The notes: generated by a model from the sequence alone, not told the origin. 64,000 bases of DNA from Cerioporus squamosus (GCA_022592435.1 JABYQS010000005.1:434001-498000); one strand, 5' to 3'. Positions 36,701 through 49,297 are shown, counted from the first letter of the stretch. Program-made: numbers and translations.

Positions 36701-37220
36701 GGCGGGGTAGCCTATGGATCCGGAGTACCTGTCTCCCTGTCTCTCTTATCTTCTGTCAGAATGAGACTCTTCTTGAAGAGACTCTTGGGCTATCACTATA
36801 GGAGTCATCACTGCGAGGCGCGTCGGAAAGGTCGAATGCTGGGTCAAGGTGGTGGTCCGAACGAATCACCCATGATCATCTCTCGGAAGGCAGCGTCTGG
36901 TTTCGGAAGTTGCCGAACGATGCTCCGCGGCGTCGCTAGCCTTGAAGTTGTTGTCTTTCCTTTGTTCACTCCACTCCTTGTTCTATCATAACCTTGGCTA
37001 TTTGTACTTGGATGATGTTGTTCGTACTTGAAGCACCCGCTGCAACACATTCCCGTGGCTTCCATATTCTGTTGTCTCCAGTATGGGGTTCGCAGTAGCC
37101 CTGACATCTTCAGAAGGTGACGTGTTGTCAAGGGACTCTCAAGGCCCAGGGTCCGCGTCGTGGATATAATGTCTTGTGGTCTTGTGAATGCGCCATCTTG
37201 CTCTGCGGTCTAATGTGGAA
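33734..37220. other. Gene-poor 3.5-kb region before the tandem array
   Basis: No gene is supported with confidence. Small open frames occur on both strands, for example one at 34209-34457 (+) starting MKIYAFYPFFRWLPYP and one at 36088-36540 (-), listed separately. Codon patterns are weak and splice sites sparse. No terminal inverted repeats, transposase or reverse-transcriptase motifs were found by reading. Confidence 0.4.
36088..36540 (-). CDS. Possible small gene, basic/acidic low-complexity protein
   Basis: Weak call. ATG at 36538-36540 (MTIRIAGEARIHVLCIAR). A plausible 66 nt GTGAGC...CAG intron lies at about 36404-36469. It is followed by DVCVSHVGIHMCAHSCIDGN and a Ser/Glu/Arg-rich tail (KPQRRRRTTEGSPSSEPSDS). 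The intron is in frame, so splicing cannot be confirmed from the frame. No family recognised. It could be spurious. Confidence 0.22.
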   Translation of the reverse strand: MTIRIAGEARIHVLCIARIPLSDGELLYPFIPFISRSSDSAFMLTDVCVSHVGIHMCAHSCIDGNPESQAVTVSEGKPSEASKPQRRRRTTEGSPSSEPSDSEGTAHHSGNGSGAERARFFNLSGTEARNGDDSQPASDSGRPPRSSGLA

Positions 37221-38695
37221 ATGTTTCCAAACCCTACGATCGCCGTGTTCTCCTCCATCTGCCGGTGTTCTCGTCTCCCTCCTTCTATCCCGCCCTCTGC
37301 CACCCACCTGCCTCTGCAAAACCTGCAGCGCTATGTTCAAGAAGCCGTGCTTCCCGTCTTGACTCTTGACTCTCTCACACCCGGACCTAGCTTGAAGAGT
37401 GACATCCATGTTCTCTCATTGGGGAGCGAAGGTCGCAAGGGACCAGACTACGTCCATTTGCTCGAGACATTCCTCACTGATGCTACGCAATGTATGTTCG
37501 CATCCCTCAGAAATATACATGCTGACCTCTGTACGCTAGTCACTAGCCTTAACGTGCCCAACCAACCCATTGATGATTTCCACTACGACCCGCACGACCA
37601 GAGGTTCCTCACGATTCCATCCTCTGACTTTCCCGACTTCCTTCTGCACTTCGGCGACACTTCTGCGCTACACGGGTGAGTCGACGTGCACAGTGTGTGG
37701 GAGATATCTAAACGCTCTCTTCGCAGGCTTGTCATGTGGGTCATGCTGTACCCGTTGCAGAGTGTCCGTTGCTTGCTGCAGCTCTGCCATCCGCTGACGG
37801 CCCATTTGGACCTTCATACCGACTGCGATGAGAACGGAAGTAATTCGCCCTTGATTCAGTGGGTCAGGTTCGGACCTTCCGTGCACAGGGAAGAAGACGA
37901 GTTGGTCGTGGAGAAGTCCTCTGTAACTGTCTTCGTGCTGGCGCCTTGGATGTTCTCGAATGAGGACTTAGAAGCTTTCACGGAAGCATGCCCCGATGTA
38001 AGACCATTTCTCATCCTATGGCGCATCATGTTGTGACCACGAAGCTTGCTAGTTCCTGGAGTCGTCTACTCATGTTCCAAATAATGCCGAGCGCCTGTGG
38101 GCCAAGATGCGCGACGTCTGTCAGGATAATGGTTCTCGCTTCTTCGTCCTGACGACGTACTGTGGTTGGGTCTTCGGCGCGTTTTCAGAGGGTAGTAAGT
38201 AGTCTATTATGTCGCCGCCATTTACAGTAGCTGACATGAGCAGGGGGCAACCATGCATGGGTGTCCGGTGTGATCAGCGGCTACTCCAAGGGACCGACCA
38301 TCTTGGAGTGCCTCTTCTATTGGATTGCGTCGGCAACTGGCTGCACAAGCCAGTACTCCTTCCAGATTCCAGCTGAAGCCTGGTCCTGGGACGAAGAGGG
38401 TCACTTACAAGTCCACGGTGAGAGCATACCTGTATTTCATACCGCGACCTTCCTGACCTTGGTCTTTGCAGAGAGTCGCATGGCGTCCTCCTGTTATTAC
38501 GTGGATCCATGCTCGGATGACGATCTGGACGAGGACGGGATGAATATTGACGGTGGAGATGAGTTTGCTTACAGCGTACAATGCAGTTCCATCGAAGCAG
38601 ACGACGATATGCGTTCTCGAAAGCACGGGGGGTGGGGCTTCAGTGACGACGCCATCAGGACTTGGGACAGAGACGTACACGCGGTGAGGTTCTAG
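37221..38695 (+). CDS. Tandem-array family protein, copy 1
   Basis: Unknown family. Exons 37221-37491, 37540-37675, 37727-37997, 38053-38194, 38244-38417 and 38472-38695, giving 405 residues. An in-frame ATG at 37188 is an alternative start; 37221 fits the other copies better. N-terminus MFPNPTIAVFSSICRC is only weakly hydrophobic. Blocks: LQRYVQEAVLPV, LVMWVMLYPLQSVRCLLQL, VFVLAPWMFSNEDLEAF, ERLWAKMRDVCQDNGSRFFV, TTYCGWVFGAFSEG, HAWVSGVISGYSKGPTILEC, LFYWIASATG. The tail is strongly acidic (DPCSDDDLDEDGMNIDGGDE). The last intron, 54 nt, is a multiple of three and could be retained. Donor choice at 38191/38194 is uncertain. Confidence 0.75.
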
Positions 38696-39397
38696 GAACC
38701 CAACGGTGCTGGGACCTCAGCCCTCTACGTCCCTTTGGGTGCATCCCCATCGTCCGCGCTGTATATATGTACGACATACAGTTGAGCATCGTGCCTTCCC
38801 CTTTGTATCACTGTCGCTATCGGAGGCATGGTTTTCTGTGCTGTCAATCGTTCCGTACTTCAATTTCGAGTAGGGCTGGCAGCGCAAATGCCAATTTACT
38901 GAGTATCCTCGGAGTCGCGGCGAATCAGTATTACCTGAGTCTGATTTCGGACGGTCATCAGAGTTATCCTCTTAGCTCCAATGGCTGCACATATGCCTAT
39001 AATGATACAGTAAGCCTTCGCGTATGACGAGAGCACAGTGATCAGCATCATGCATGGCAAACAACCTGGGGGCGCGAGCAGCAGCCTGTGGACACGAGCC
39101 TGAGCAGTGCCGGAGCCTATTGTGATTACGTAATGCAGCATGAGCGTCGCTCGCTTGGCCACTCGCCTTGTTCTCGAGGAGGACGCCGTTGTTGGAAGTC
39201 TCGCGTCTTGCCCGCCGTCCTTGTCTTACTGTCTTGTTGTCTCGGATGCTCTACGATGAAGTGAAGGACGCGTGTTGCTATGGGGTTGTGAGACGTTACT
39301 CTCGGTGCGGTCCCTTCACTGGCTAGGACCCGACTCACCTTCATATACCACACCGTGACGATCTCCGTCGTTCCACTCATCTCATCCACTCTCAACC
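38696..39397. other. Spacer between array copies 1 and 2
   Basis: 702 bases, with C/T-rich sequence just before the next start. No gene seen. Confidence 0.4.
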
Positions 39398-41274
39398 ATG
39401 ACGGAAGCTCTTTACAACACGGCCGGGGCTTTGCTGTCCTATATACCTTATCTTCTTTCCACCTCCCCGACCTCGCCAGCATCAGCTCCTCCGTTGGAAC
39501 CGCGACCCGCTCTCCCTTACGCGTCCCAGAATCTACGGCACTATGTTGGAACAGCCATTATTCCCGACATGGTGCTTGCCCCGACAGCACAGAGCGTACC
39601 CGAAGCCGGACGCAAAAGCCACGCGAATCATCTGAAGGTGCAGCACGAGTCGTACAGGGTGCTTGAGTCTATGCAAAGGATTGATCACTTTGGGGCCCTA
39701 GCGCGAAAGTGTATGTCTGCCATCTGCTTCCAGCTATTGCGTCGTAGCACTCATGACTCTTACTCTCAGTCAGTGAGCGCATCCTACCCGCGGACCCTAC
39801 CGGTAGTCAGAAGATCGATCCCGACATAACGGTCCCTGCCCCGGGTTATGACGCCTTTCCCCGACACGAGAGACCTCCCAATAAGCTGCAGAAGTAGGTG
39901 GTCTTTGCAGGTATGTAACCAGCTCTCTGATCTCCTTTCAGCATCGTGGCCTGGGTCAACAGTTTTCCGCTTGGCACCATCCACCGGATAATGCAACTTG
40001 TCTACCCAGCTGCACTGAGCTACGACTTGACGGTCGAACAGGACTTTGACGGAGCCCTCATCCAGTGGATCAAATGGGCTCCCGACGAGGACACCATCAC
40101 AGAGTCCCGCGACTTGGCGCAGCCTCCCATGACCGTCTTTGTTCAGGCGCCGTGGGTTCTCTCCGAGAAAGACCTGGAGGTGTTCGCGAAAACTCCCGTG
40201 GTAAGGAGATTCATTTGCACCATGTCATCCGGTCGCGCTCACCCCATTGTTAGTTTCCTAAAGGGAGCCTCTCTGCTGTGCACTATCGAAGTGTCCATCG
40301 GTTGTGGGGCAAAATATATGACGTCTGTTCTCGGAACCGATCCCACTACTTCGTCGTCACGACGTATTGGGGCTGGGTTTTTGGCGCCTTTTCTGCCGGT
40401 AAGGTAGTCTCGAGCAACATCTGGACCTTGCGCTGATGATCTCTCACAGAGTATACGCGTGCGTGGGTGTCTGAAGTGATCCCGAGCAGTTCTCAAGATC
40501 CTACGATTCTCCAATGCCTCTTCTACTGGTTTGCCTCCGCGCTTGGCCACCCCAACAGATGGAGAATCCCCATGGTCAGTGACGAAGTCTCGGGCAATAT
40601 TTCACGACCGACGTCCACGTTCCGTTCCGTATGTCTCAGGCCTGATGGGCAATTGGACCGCAAAGTCCTATATGCACTCAGTGGCTGGCCATGACATGCG
40701 CCTCTCTCTTCCAATCTATGAGCGTTGAGGAAGGTTCTCATGACCAGTGTTCATGTAGGTTCCCGAACCCCTTCAGGATGATCATGCAGGCCTTGACTTG
40801 CCCCAGGAGCAGTACACGGTTCCTTCTCTCTTCGTCGCACCCCCGCCATCTGAATCCGAGTGGACCGCGCGCAGTGGTGGTGCGTACCGGTTTCCTACAC
40901 AATCTGCGTTCAAACGGTTGACAGACACAATTAAAGCGCGGTCCCATACACCGTCGGGCATCACCTCGGATGATGATGGCGATACCGTCATGGATGTGCT
41001 TGCTGCTGACAGGGAGAATGAGCCCAGGCGGATCCCCATGGGTCGTTCGAACCAAGGCGTCGCGGAGTGGCAAGGTAAGCTCCGCGCTCCATCTCCCGCG
41101 CCGTCCGAAGCCTCCACTGCAACCTCCTTCGCGTCGACGGTGTGGGACTATGCGGAAACTACCCGTTCCGGGGGGAGCTGGATGCATGGCCGTCAAGCGG
41201 CGATTATGCGTGACTCTTTGGCGACGCACCAGGAGGTCGACGAGGAAGAGGAAGGCAATCACATGCAGACTTAG
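39398..41274 (+). CDS. Tandem-array family protein, copy 2 (two possible C-termini)
   Basis: Unknown family. Exons 39398-39710, 39770-39893, 39942-40200, 40254-40398, then either 40450-40694 (361 residues, ending LYALSGWP) or 40450-40574 spliced to 40759-41274. The second form gains a 172-codon tail rich in Ser, Asp and Glu. N-terminus MTEALYNTAGALLSYIPYLL is a possible membrane anchor. Blocks: LRHYVGTAIIPDM, IVAWVNSFPLGTIHRIMQLV, VFVQAPWVLSEKDLEVF, HRLWGKIYDVCSRNRSHYF, TTYWGWVFGAFSAG, YTRAWVSEV and DPTILQCLFYWFASALG. The short form is supported by copy 4, whose last exon is also exactly 245 nt. The long tail follows a good TGTAG acceptor and resembles the acidic tails of copies 1 and 5. Confidence 0.72.
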
Positions 41275-41689
41275 GTCTTGATTGCTGGTGTGTTGTGCTT
41301 CATCATCATGCTTTTATCCGCTGTCTATCGCTTTGCCATTGCTTTCCTGCTTTCCACTGTAATGCATGTCTTTTCGATGCGACAGGATTGCTTGCAGCCG
41401 ACTCGCACATGTCCGCTTGGACTATCTCTTGCAAACCACCATGCCGAGCCCAGTGGACGTTCCTACTCTGCGGTTCTTGCCGGGTCTATTGTGATGCATG
41501 CGCATCGACCAGGTGACACAATTATCCAACTCACCTGAGCGTCTCCGAGAAGTTCTGTTGTCAGACCGTCGCTGACTCCCAAGGCTCAATTGTAGCGAAC
41601 GCTCGTGACATGCAAGATATAATGTCTCGCTCAAAGTAACGTCGTCTCCGAACTACCTCATTCCTATCATTGAACTCTCTTCCATCACA
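41275..41689. other. Spacer between array copies 2 and 3
   Basis: 415 bases. The last 50 are C/T-rich, as is common before fungal start codons. No gene seen. Confidence 0.4.
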
Positions 41690-43087
41690 ATGGGTCTGTT
41701 CTGGATTTTCGCAGCTGTGTCAATCATCGCGGCGCGTAACATCTTCAGGGCCATACGGCAAAGTCCAACGCTAAACCCACTTCTCACATCGCGGTCACGC
41801 CGGCAGTCGTATGTGTCGGCCCAAACGAAGCTCATGGAGCTGGCTCACAGTCCCTCTAAGCGTCATGCTGCTAGGCCGCTGACCCCCCGGAAGCACATGC
41901 AGCAGTACGCTACCCTTGCCGTGCTACCCCCCATCAACTTCACTTTGCCGGTACCGGAAGAGCTGTACACGATCTCCAGCATGGACATTCTACCCTCCAT
42001 CGAGTACACTTCGCAGGAATGGCGGGAGAAGTTCTATTTGACTTCTAGGCTGGCGCTCTTGCGGAAGTATGGGACCAACGCTGTGCTCGCGCGTGTGGCG
42101 AGATTCGAGGGCATTTTCCAAGCAACGACGGACTGTATGCCGTTCCACAGCACCATCTCGATTCCTCCTTATGGCGTCCTGACTCGTCTCTCCGTAGTCT
42201 GCACGAACCATTTGCCCACGACAATAATCCCAGATGCAGAAGTTCGTCACATCGCCAGATTCAACGTCCCAGCTGAAGGGTTCGTCGTCCCTCACATGGA
42301 AGTTGCTCCTATCAATTTCGAGGACCACACGGAAACTACTTGCCGGTATGCATTTCTCGCGAACTCACTCCCAACAGCCCGCTCACTACCATGCCTTGCT
42401 GCTAGGTTCCTGAAATGGGTCATTGACTATCCGCCTCAGACCGTGTCTCGCATGATGCATCTCGTCTACCCTAATACTTCCCACTTTTCAATCGAACCGA
42501 TCCCGGTACCATCGCCCGACCCCTCTGATACCGATCCGCATGTGTTCCATGCAATGAATTGGCGTCCGTACGGAGATGACGGACTGACGGACGACTACAT
42601 CCCTGGGGTTGAACCCTCCATAGCAATCATCGTGCTCCCGCCTTGGGCGATGTCCCCTACAGATCTCGACTACTTCCTTTCCTGCGCTGACGTACGTGTT
42701 CTCGCTTGCAACGGCATGGATGCAGCATCACTAACACTCGACTGCAGTTTCCCTCCGATCAGCAGCGGGATGACTACGGGCTCAGTGCCTCCCAAGCATT
42801 GTGGGCGAGGATCTGGGACTCGTGTCATACGACGAGATCACGCTTCTTTGTGTTCACAACTTATGAAGTCTGGGTCTTCGGAGTGTTCTCCCTTGGTATG
42901 TCGCGTATCAGCTCTATAGTGGACTGCGCTTAGTGAAGTCCGTACAACAGATTGGACACGAGCTTGGACGTCCGAGATCGTCAGTCAAGACTCGACTGGC
43001 CCAACAGTGATTGAGTGTCTCTTTTACTGGTTTGCGAAGGCTATTGTGGACCCGGGTGACTTTGTCTTGCCGCCGCCGCCGGATTAG
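41690..43087 (+). CDS. Tandem-array family protein, copy 3 (most divergent)
   Basis: Unknown family. Exons 41690-42345, 42406-42691, 42748-42895 and 42951-43087, giving 408 residues. It lacks the first intron of the other copies, so its long first exon spans two ancestral ones. N-terminus MGLFWIFAAVSIIAARNIF is a convincing hydrophobic anchor. Then MQQYATLAVLPPINF, FLKWVIDYPPQTVSRMMHLV, IIVLPPWAMSPTDLDYFLSC, QALWARIWDSCHTTRSRFFV, TTYEVWVFGVFSLG, WTRAWTSEIV and GPTVIECLFYWFAKAI, ending LPPPPD. The insertion between the N-terminus and the second block is unique to this copy. Its end is short; an open exon-like stretch follows at 43289-43438. Confidence 0.78.
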
Positions 43088-44049
43088 ACAATCGCATCCT
43101 TGGGGCCGAAAGCGAACTGCGACGAGCCTGAGGTCATATCATCATACATTTTCGTGTACCGCATAGTTTGTATCCACGCTTCTGTGTATGATATCGCCAT
43201 TATCTGCGCTAGTCCATAGTTCGCCCAGAGGTCCGTCCTGTAATTCTCGGGACGGCCGATCGTAATTGACCATTTCGCTGCTACTCAGGTCTTCACGCGT
43301 TCCATCGCGGACTCGAGTGCCAAGGGTGCACGAGGTACTTGTGAAGTGGCCGCAACTGTCTCGGATCCTGTACCCCCCGAACTGAGACCACTGGCAGTGG
43401 TCGGCATGTCCTCCCAGGCTATCGAAGAGAACAGCTAGGTGTCGGACTCGTGATATCTTACCGTGCGCACGCTGGGCAAGACTGGCAGGCTGGCGTGTCG
43501 GCTTGTAGTTCCTCGTCCATCTCGCTTGGAGGTTGCTCGACGACGTTGCCTTTGTCCGGCGAGCTTCTGTGAAAAGAATGATTGCTTCTTGTCGTCGTCG
43601 TCGTGGACGGTCCGAGTCGCCGGACTACCGTATAGGCCCTGGCTACTTCCTCTCTCATGACGGTCGAAGTTGGCAGTAATGGACCCTATAGTGGTTGTGT
43701 CGCTGGTTACTCGCACGTCTCCATGACTACTTACCTGTACCGGCCATGGAGAGGCGTTGAAGAGATAATTGAGCGATCCTTGAGCATGATAGTCCTAATG
43801 TGCTTCACCTTGGCGCCAACGAGCGTCGGCGTTTTCGTTCGTCTTCGTCATCGCGACTTGCTTTTGTCTACTCTGTGGCGACTGGCCGTGCGTGTGACAC
43901 TTCATGCAACAATTGCAATACTGGCAGCAATGTTCATTGCTAGATTCACGGTTGTCGCGAGTACTGATGCAGCATTCCCGGAAGGCTTAAGAAGTCGTCG
44001 CAGCCCGGCTCGCTAAATAGTGCGTTCCCTCACCATCTTGCATGCTGTC
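43088..44049. other. Spacer between array copies 3 and 4 with orphan exon-like frame
   Basis: 962 bases. At 43289-43438 a CTACTCAG acceptor is followed by 49 open codons and TAG (starts VFTRSIADSSAKG, ends SSQAIEENS). This could be an alternative tail exon of copy 3. A longer hydrophobic frame at about 43657-44016 has no recognisable content. Confidence 0.35.
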
Positions 44050-45344
44050 ATGATCGATGAATCACTTCAGGCCGCGATAGCCGCTTTCCTTCTCTTGCTC
44101 TATGTCTTGATATCTCGTTCCAAACCCGTTCCTGAAGCTCTGAAAGCGCATGAGAGTTTACGGCGGTATGCCAAAATCGCCGTCCTCCCCCGGATGCAGG
44201 TCACCGGAGAAAGCTCCACCGATGCTTCCACCACCGACAAGACATCGACTACGCCACATGTGAACCTATTGCAGGTGATGCATGAGACGCATCGTGTCCT
44301 CAGGACCATGCATTCAATGGAGGACTTCCTGCAGCGTGCAGTGCATTGTATGTCCGTGCCTCTAGTAATATTCTCTTCATGCTCATGGACAGTGGTAGTC
44401 AACGCGTTGCATATGCCTAAGACGCCGATCGGCGAGTCTGACGATGACTTCGGTCTCAACGGAGCGATCCGCATTCCGGTGCCAGGCTATGACATACGCC
44501 TGCATCACGGCAGACCCACCCACTTAGACGAGTACGTACCAGTGATCAGCTATCCTTCCAGTACTGATAGATCCCTTGTAGTATCGAGGAACTGGTCATG
44601 TTCTATCCACTGCAAACAATCCGCCGTATCATGCAACTAGTGTACTCTGACACTACTCCATATTATCTGCGTACCTTGCGATTCGACCGAGACGCGGCAC
44701 TCATGCGGTGCATCGCATGGGTTCCAGAGAGCTCCGATAGAATTGCAACACGACCCGCGATGTTGGTGTTCGTCCAGGCACCTTGGATCCTGCCAAGTGA
44801 AGATCTAGAAGAGTTTGCATCGTGCACCTCGGTGAGTTGAGCAAGCTGTCCTACACGCATCGGGTCCGACCATACTGACCACGGTTTCAGTTCCCAGACT
44901 CGAGGCAACACTATATGACGCCGCTCAATATAGTGCAGCGCCTATGGGCGAAGATATATGATAGATGCTCCCGGCACGGATCGCGCTGGTTCGTGTTGAC
45001 GACGTACGATGACTGGGTCTTCGGGGTATTCTCACGAGGTACGGATTACCGTTGGCAGGGCGGAGTAGGGCTTAGTTCGTAACTCACTCTTCATCGCAGG
45101 ATACACACAAGCCTGGGTATCCAACGTTCTCCACGGTCAATCCCTGGGTCCGACTATCTTGGAGTGTCTGTTCTACTGGTTCGCGTCGGCAGCTGGGTCG
45201 CCAAGCGGATGGAGAGTTCCAGACGTTCGTGCAGAGCTCTCTGGTAGTGTGGCTCGGTTCCCCGCCACCACCCGATCTGCATATCTCCGATATGACGGGG
45301 GGCTGGACGGCAATGCGTTACGAGCTGCCTATAACTGGCCATGA
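44050..45344 (+). CDS. Tandem-array family protein, copy 4
   Basis: Unknown family. Exons 44050-44347, 44399-44531, 44582-44831, 44891-45038 and 45100-45344, giving 357 residues. Hydrophobic N-terminus MIDESLQAAIAAFLLLLYVL then ISRSKP looks like a signal anchor. Blocks: LRRYAKIAVLPRM, IEELVMFYPLQTIRRIMQLV, VFVQAPWILPSEDLEEF, QRLWAKIYDRCSRHGSRWFV, TTYDDWVFGVFSRG, YTQAWVSNV, GPTILECLFYWFASAAG. It ends LRAAYNWP, in the same place as the short form of copy 2. The ATG at 44050 is preferred because upstream in-frame codons begin only with GTG. Confidence 0.8.
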
Positions 45345-45787
45345 TCTTAGTCTTCAACTCGTGTGGCGTAAAGACGAACGGACAGGATCAATATCAGCAG
45401 CCTCGCATAGTGTTGTGATCGCGAGCATGTACAGCTGTGCAAGACTCAAGAAGAGCACTCTTGAGCATATGCATGCATACTTAGCATGTGCTTACACTCT
45501 GACTAGTAAGTTTACGCACCGGGCTTGTATTCGACTCCGCGCTTGGTCGTCCCGACAGTTGACGCCGGCCATCTGCGTTGTTCTTGACTTGTAGAACGTT
45601 GTACAGTATCGTTGTCGGTCGCCCCCAGTCCCTTCCACCAGACCGTGAACAACGTCTCCAAACATCCTGCCTTTGTTCTCATGACTTCTCGGACGTGAAT
45701 CTCACTTATGAAGGGCGCAATGCATGCACTCCCGCATGCAACGAGCCTCTCCGACTGCTACACACTTCCCAGTAACTCTCCGCTGAC
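45345..45787. other. Spacer between array copies 4 and 5
   Basis: 443 bases without supported coding sequence. A frame overlapping the copy 4 end is a shifted reading of the same conserved DNA. Confidence 0.4.
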
Positions 45788-47223
45788 ATGACTGACTGGC
45801 TATTCTCCACCGCACAGTCTGCAACGCTTGTACTTTGGAAAGGGCAACCCCCACCTCGCGAGCCCATGCAAGACATACGAGGATACGCTCGCCTAGCAAC
45901 ACTTCCCGAGATGCCGCTTCCTCCACAGACGCGGGCCATGTCGCCGCTGGATGTCGATATCTACCGGTGTCAGGTAGTGCTTCAGGATATCGAGGCCATC
46001 ACCTTGGGGAATTCGACGATTACGCCATGTGCGATTCCGTTACTTGACCTCAGGCTATTGCCCGCTAACTCCTACCCCATTTATTTACATGGCAGTCTGC
46101 GATCGTTACCTGACAAGCAAGCCACTACGATACTACGCAAAGATCGGGAAGGACGACACTGACAGCGACTTCACCGTTCCTGCGACTGGATATCATGTTC
46201 CGTTATGGCCCCTCGGGGGACCGACCGGCAGTAAAAGGTGCGATTGCAACTGCCTTCTGGAGAGCGAATCTCATCATCCTGATGGATGCACCGTAGGCTC
46301 CTCAAGTGGGTAAAACACTATCCGCTTTCGACGGTTCTTTGCATGGTAGAGTTGAGGTTCCCCGTGTCCGCGCGATATGTTTTGGAAGAGGACTGCGATG
46401 ACGACCGCGAGCTCATGCGATGGGTGACATGGACGAACCACGCCGGCCGCATGGCCTGGATAAACTCGACAGGCCTCATTACCGTCTTCACGCAGCCTCC
46501 GTGGGTTTTAACTCAGGAAGGACTCGAGCAGTTCTCTTCCTGTCGCAGGGTTAGCATGTCACTTCACTTCACCGTGGGCCTGTGCGTTGCTGACGCCCCG
46601 CTAGTTCCCCGCCAGAGAGTTCGTGATGAACAAACCGGTCACGGAGGCCGAGGGACGGTGGGCCAAGGTAAGGCCACATAATGTGGTCGGATTCTGCAGC
46701 GATCCACCTATCTCATGACCTTTTCCCCCTGCGCTGGTAGGTTTGGAGTATATGCGCTCGCAACCGGTCCCCGTTCTTCGTGTTGACGAACTACCATGGC
46801 TGGGTCTTTGGTGCGTTCGAGCGATCCAGTGAGTCGTTCGTTCTCCACCACTTTTGCTCTCTTCGTAGTATCCCTGACCCAGCTTCAATCTAGGTCGCGC
46901 GGCTGCGTGGGTATCGCAGGTCGTCCCATGGGACGCCAAGGATCCGACGGTCATCGAATGCCTCTTCTACTGGTTCGTCTCAGCGCTGGCCCAACGGAGA
47001 TGGTGCGAGGGCGTGTTCACTAAACTCGGCGTACGTCCGTTCTTCATTGTGAGCGAGCTCTCATCTGATCGCCTGCCGTTTGTTTTCTCTGTGACTGTAG
47101 CTTCCTGAAGTTTGGCCGGACGACGACGAGATGATGGATGAGTGGGAACGCGCCAGGGAACGTCTACCAAATGAAAGCGAAGAAGGGGAGGTTTTCAGAG
47201 CTGCCTCGTCGCCATTTGCGTGA
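45788..47223 (+). CDS. Tandem-array family protein, copy 5
   Basis: Unknown family. Exons 45788-46028, 46096-46237, 46297-46549, 46605-46667, 46741-46828, 46894-47030 and 47101-47223, giving 348 residues. N-terminus MTDWLFSTAQSATLVLW is moderately hydrophobic. Blocks: RRLLKWV-like (LLKWVKHYPLSTVLCMVEL), VFTQPPWVLTQEGLEQF, RWAK joined to VWSICARNRSPFFV, TNYHGWVFGAFERS, AAAWVSQVV and DPTVIECLFYWFVSAL. The tail is acidic (WPDDDEMMDEWERARERL, NESEEGEVF). An extra intron (46668-46740) splits the RLWAKIYD block, where the other copies are continuous. All junctions are GT-AG and phase-consistent. Confidence 0.75.
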
Positions 47224-47483
47224 GTTCTTCCGCCCGCCGTCCTATCTAGAATCAGCTGAGAGACGAGAGTATCCAGCGACGGCGCGACCAGAGTCTGGTT
47301 TGCGGGTCCAGAACAACCTTGGTAGCACACATAGGCGTGGGTTGGGAGACCCTAGCGAAACACCAAGCGGATTCGTGGCGATTGCATAGATCAAGCATGA
47401 TGCACTAAATGTTACAGAGATCCAAATGTACTGCCCAAACGCGTCTACGACGCTCTCGAGCGCACTGGAATATATCGCGTTCC

Positions 47484-49083
<1,600 letters not shown>

Positions 49084-49297
49084 GGTGAGGGAATGTCGGA
49101 GGCATGGTCAGTGTTCCCATGCTGATATAGACTTGCCAGGGATCACGGGCAGCAGGGTGCTGTCATCGACGTCAATGGCTTGCGAAGACAACCTGCGCAG
49201 GCGGCGGAGATGGCAGGTACAGTCCACGCACAGCCACGCGCTTCCCGATGCCCGTCGCGCCCGCAATTAACTCCGCCTCGTTCCTCCCGCCACCACG

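Larger units (their letters stand above)
37221..47223 (+). repeat. Tandem array of five paralogous genes, family unknown
   Basis: Five same-strand genes (37221, 39398, 41690, 44050 and 45788) encode clearly related proteins of about 350-410 residues. Shared blocks, in order: a short hydrophobic N-terminal segment; an L-R-x-Y aromatic patch; W-V-x-x-(Y/F)-P; a Q/P-APW or PPW patch followed by a DLE-like helix; RLWAKIYD; TTY-x-x-WVFG-x-FS; AW(V/T)S; and PT(I/V)(L/I)ECLFYWF. Intron phases 1, 2, 0, 1 recur at matching places. Spacers are 415-962 bp. No known domain or catalytic motif was recognised. Confidence 0.9.

Noticed and set aside
43657..44016. Hydrophobic open frame between array copies 3 and 4
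   Set aside because: Does not match any block of the family and begins in promoter-like DNA; no support as a gene or a decayed copy.
45229..45594. Shifted reading frame at the end of copy 4 with similarity to copy 2 in the same shifted frame
   Set aside because: At first it suggested a frameshift, but the phase-0 frame aligns better, ends at the same stop in both copies and has equal exon length, so the shifted similarity is a by-product.
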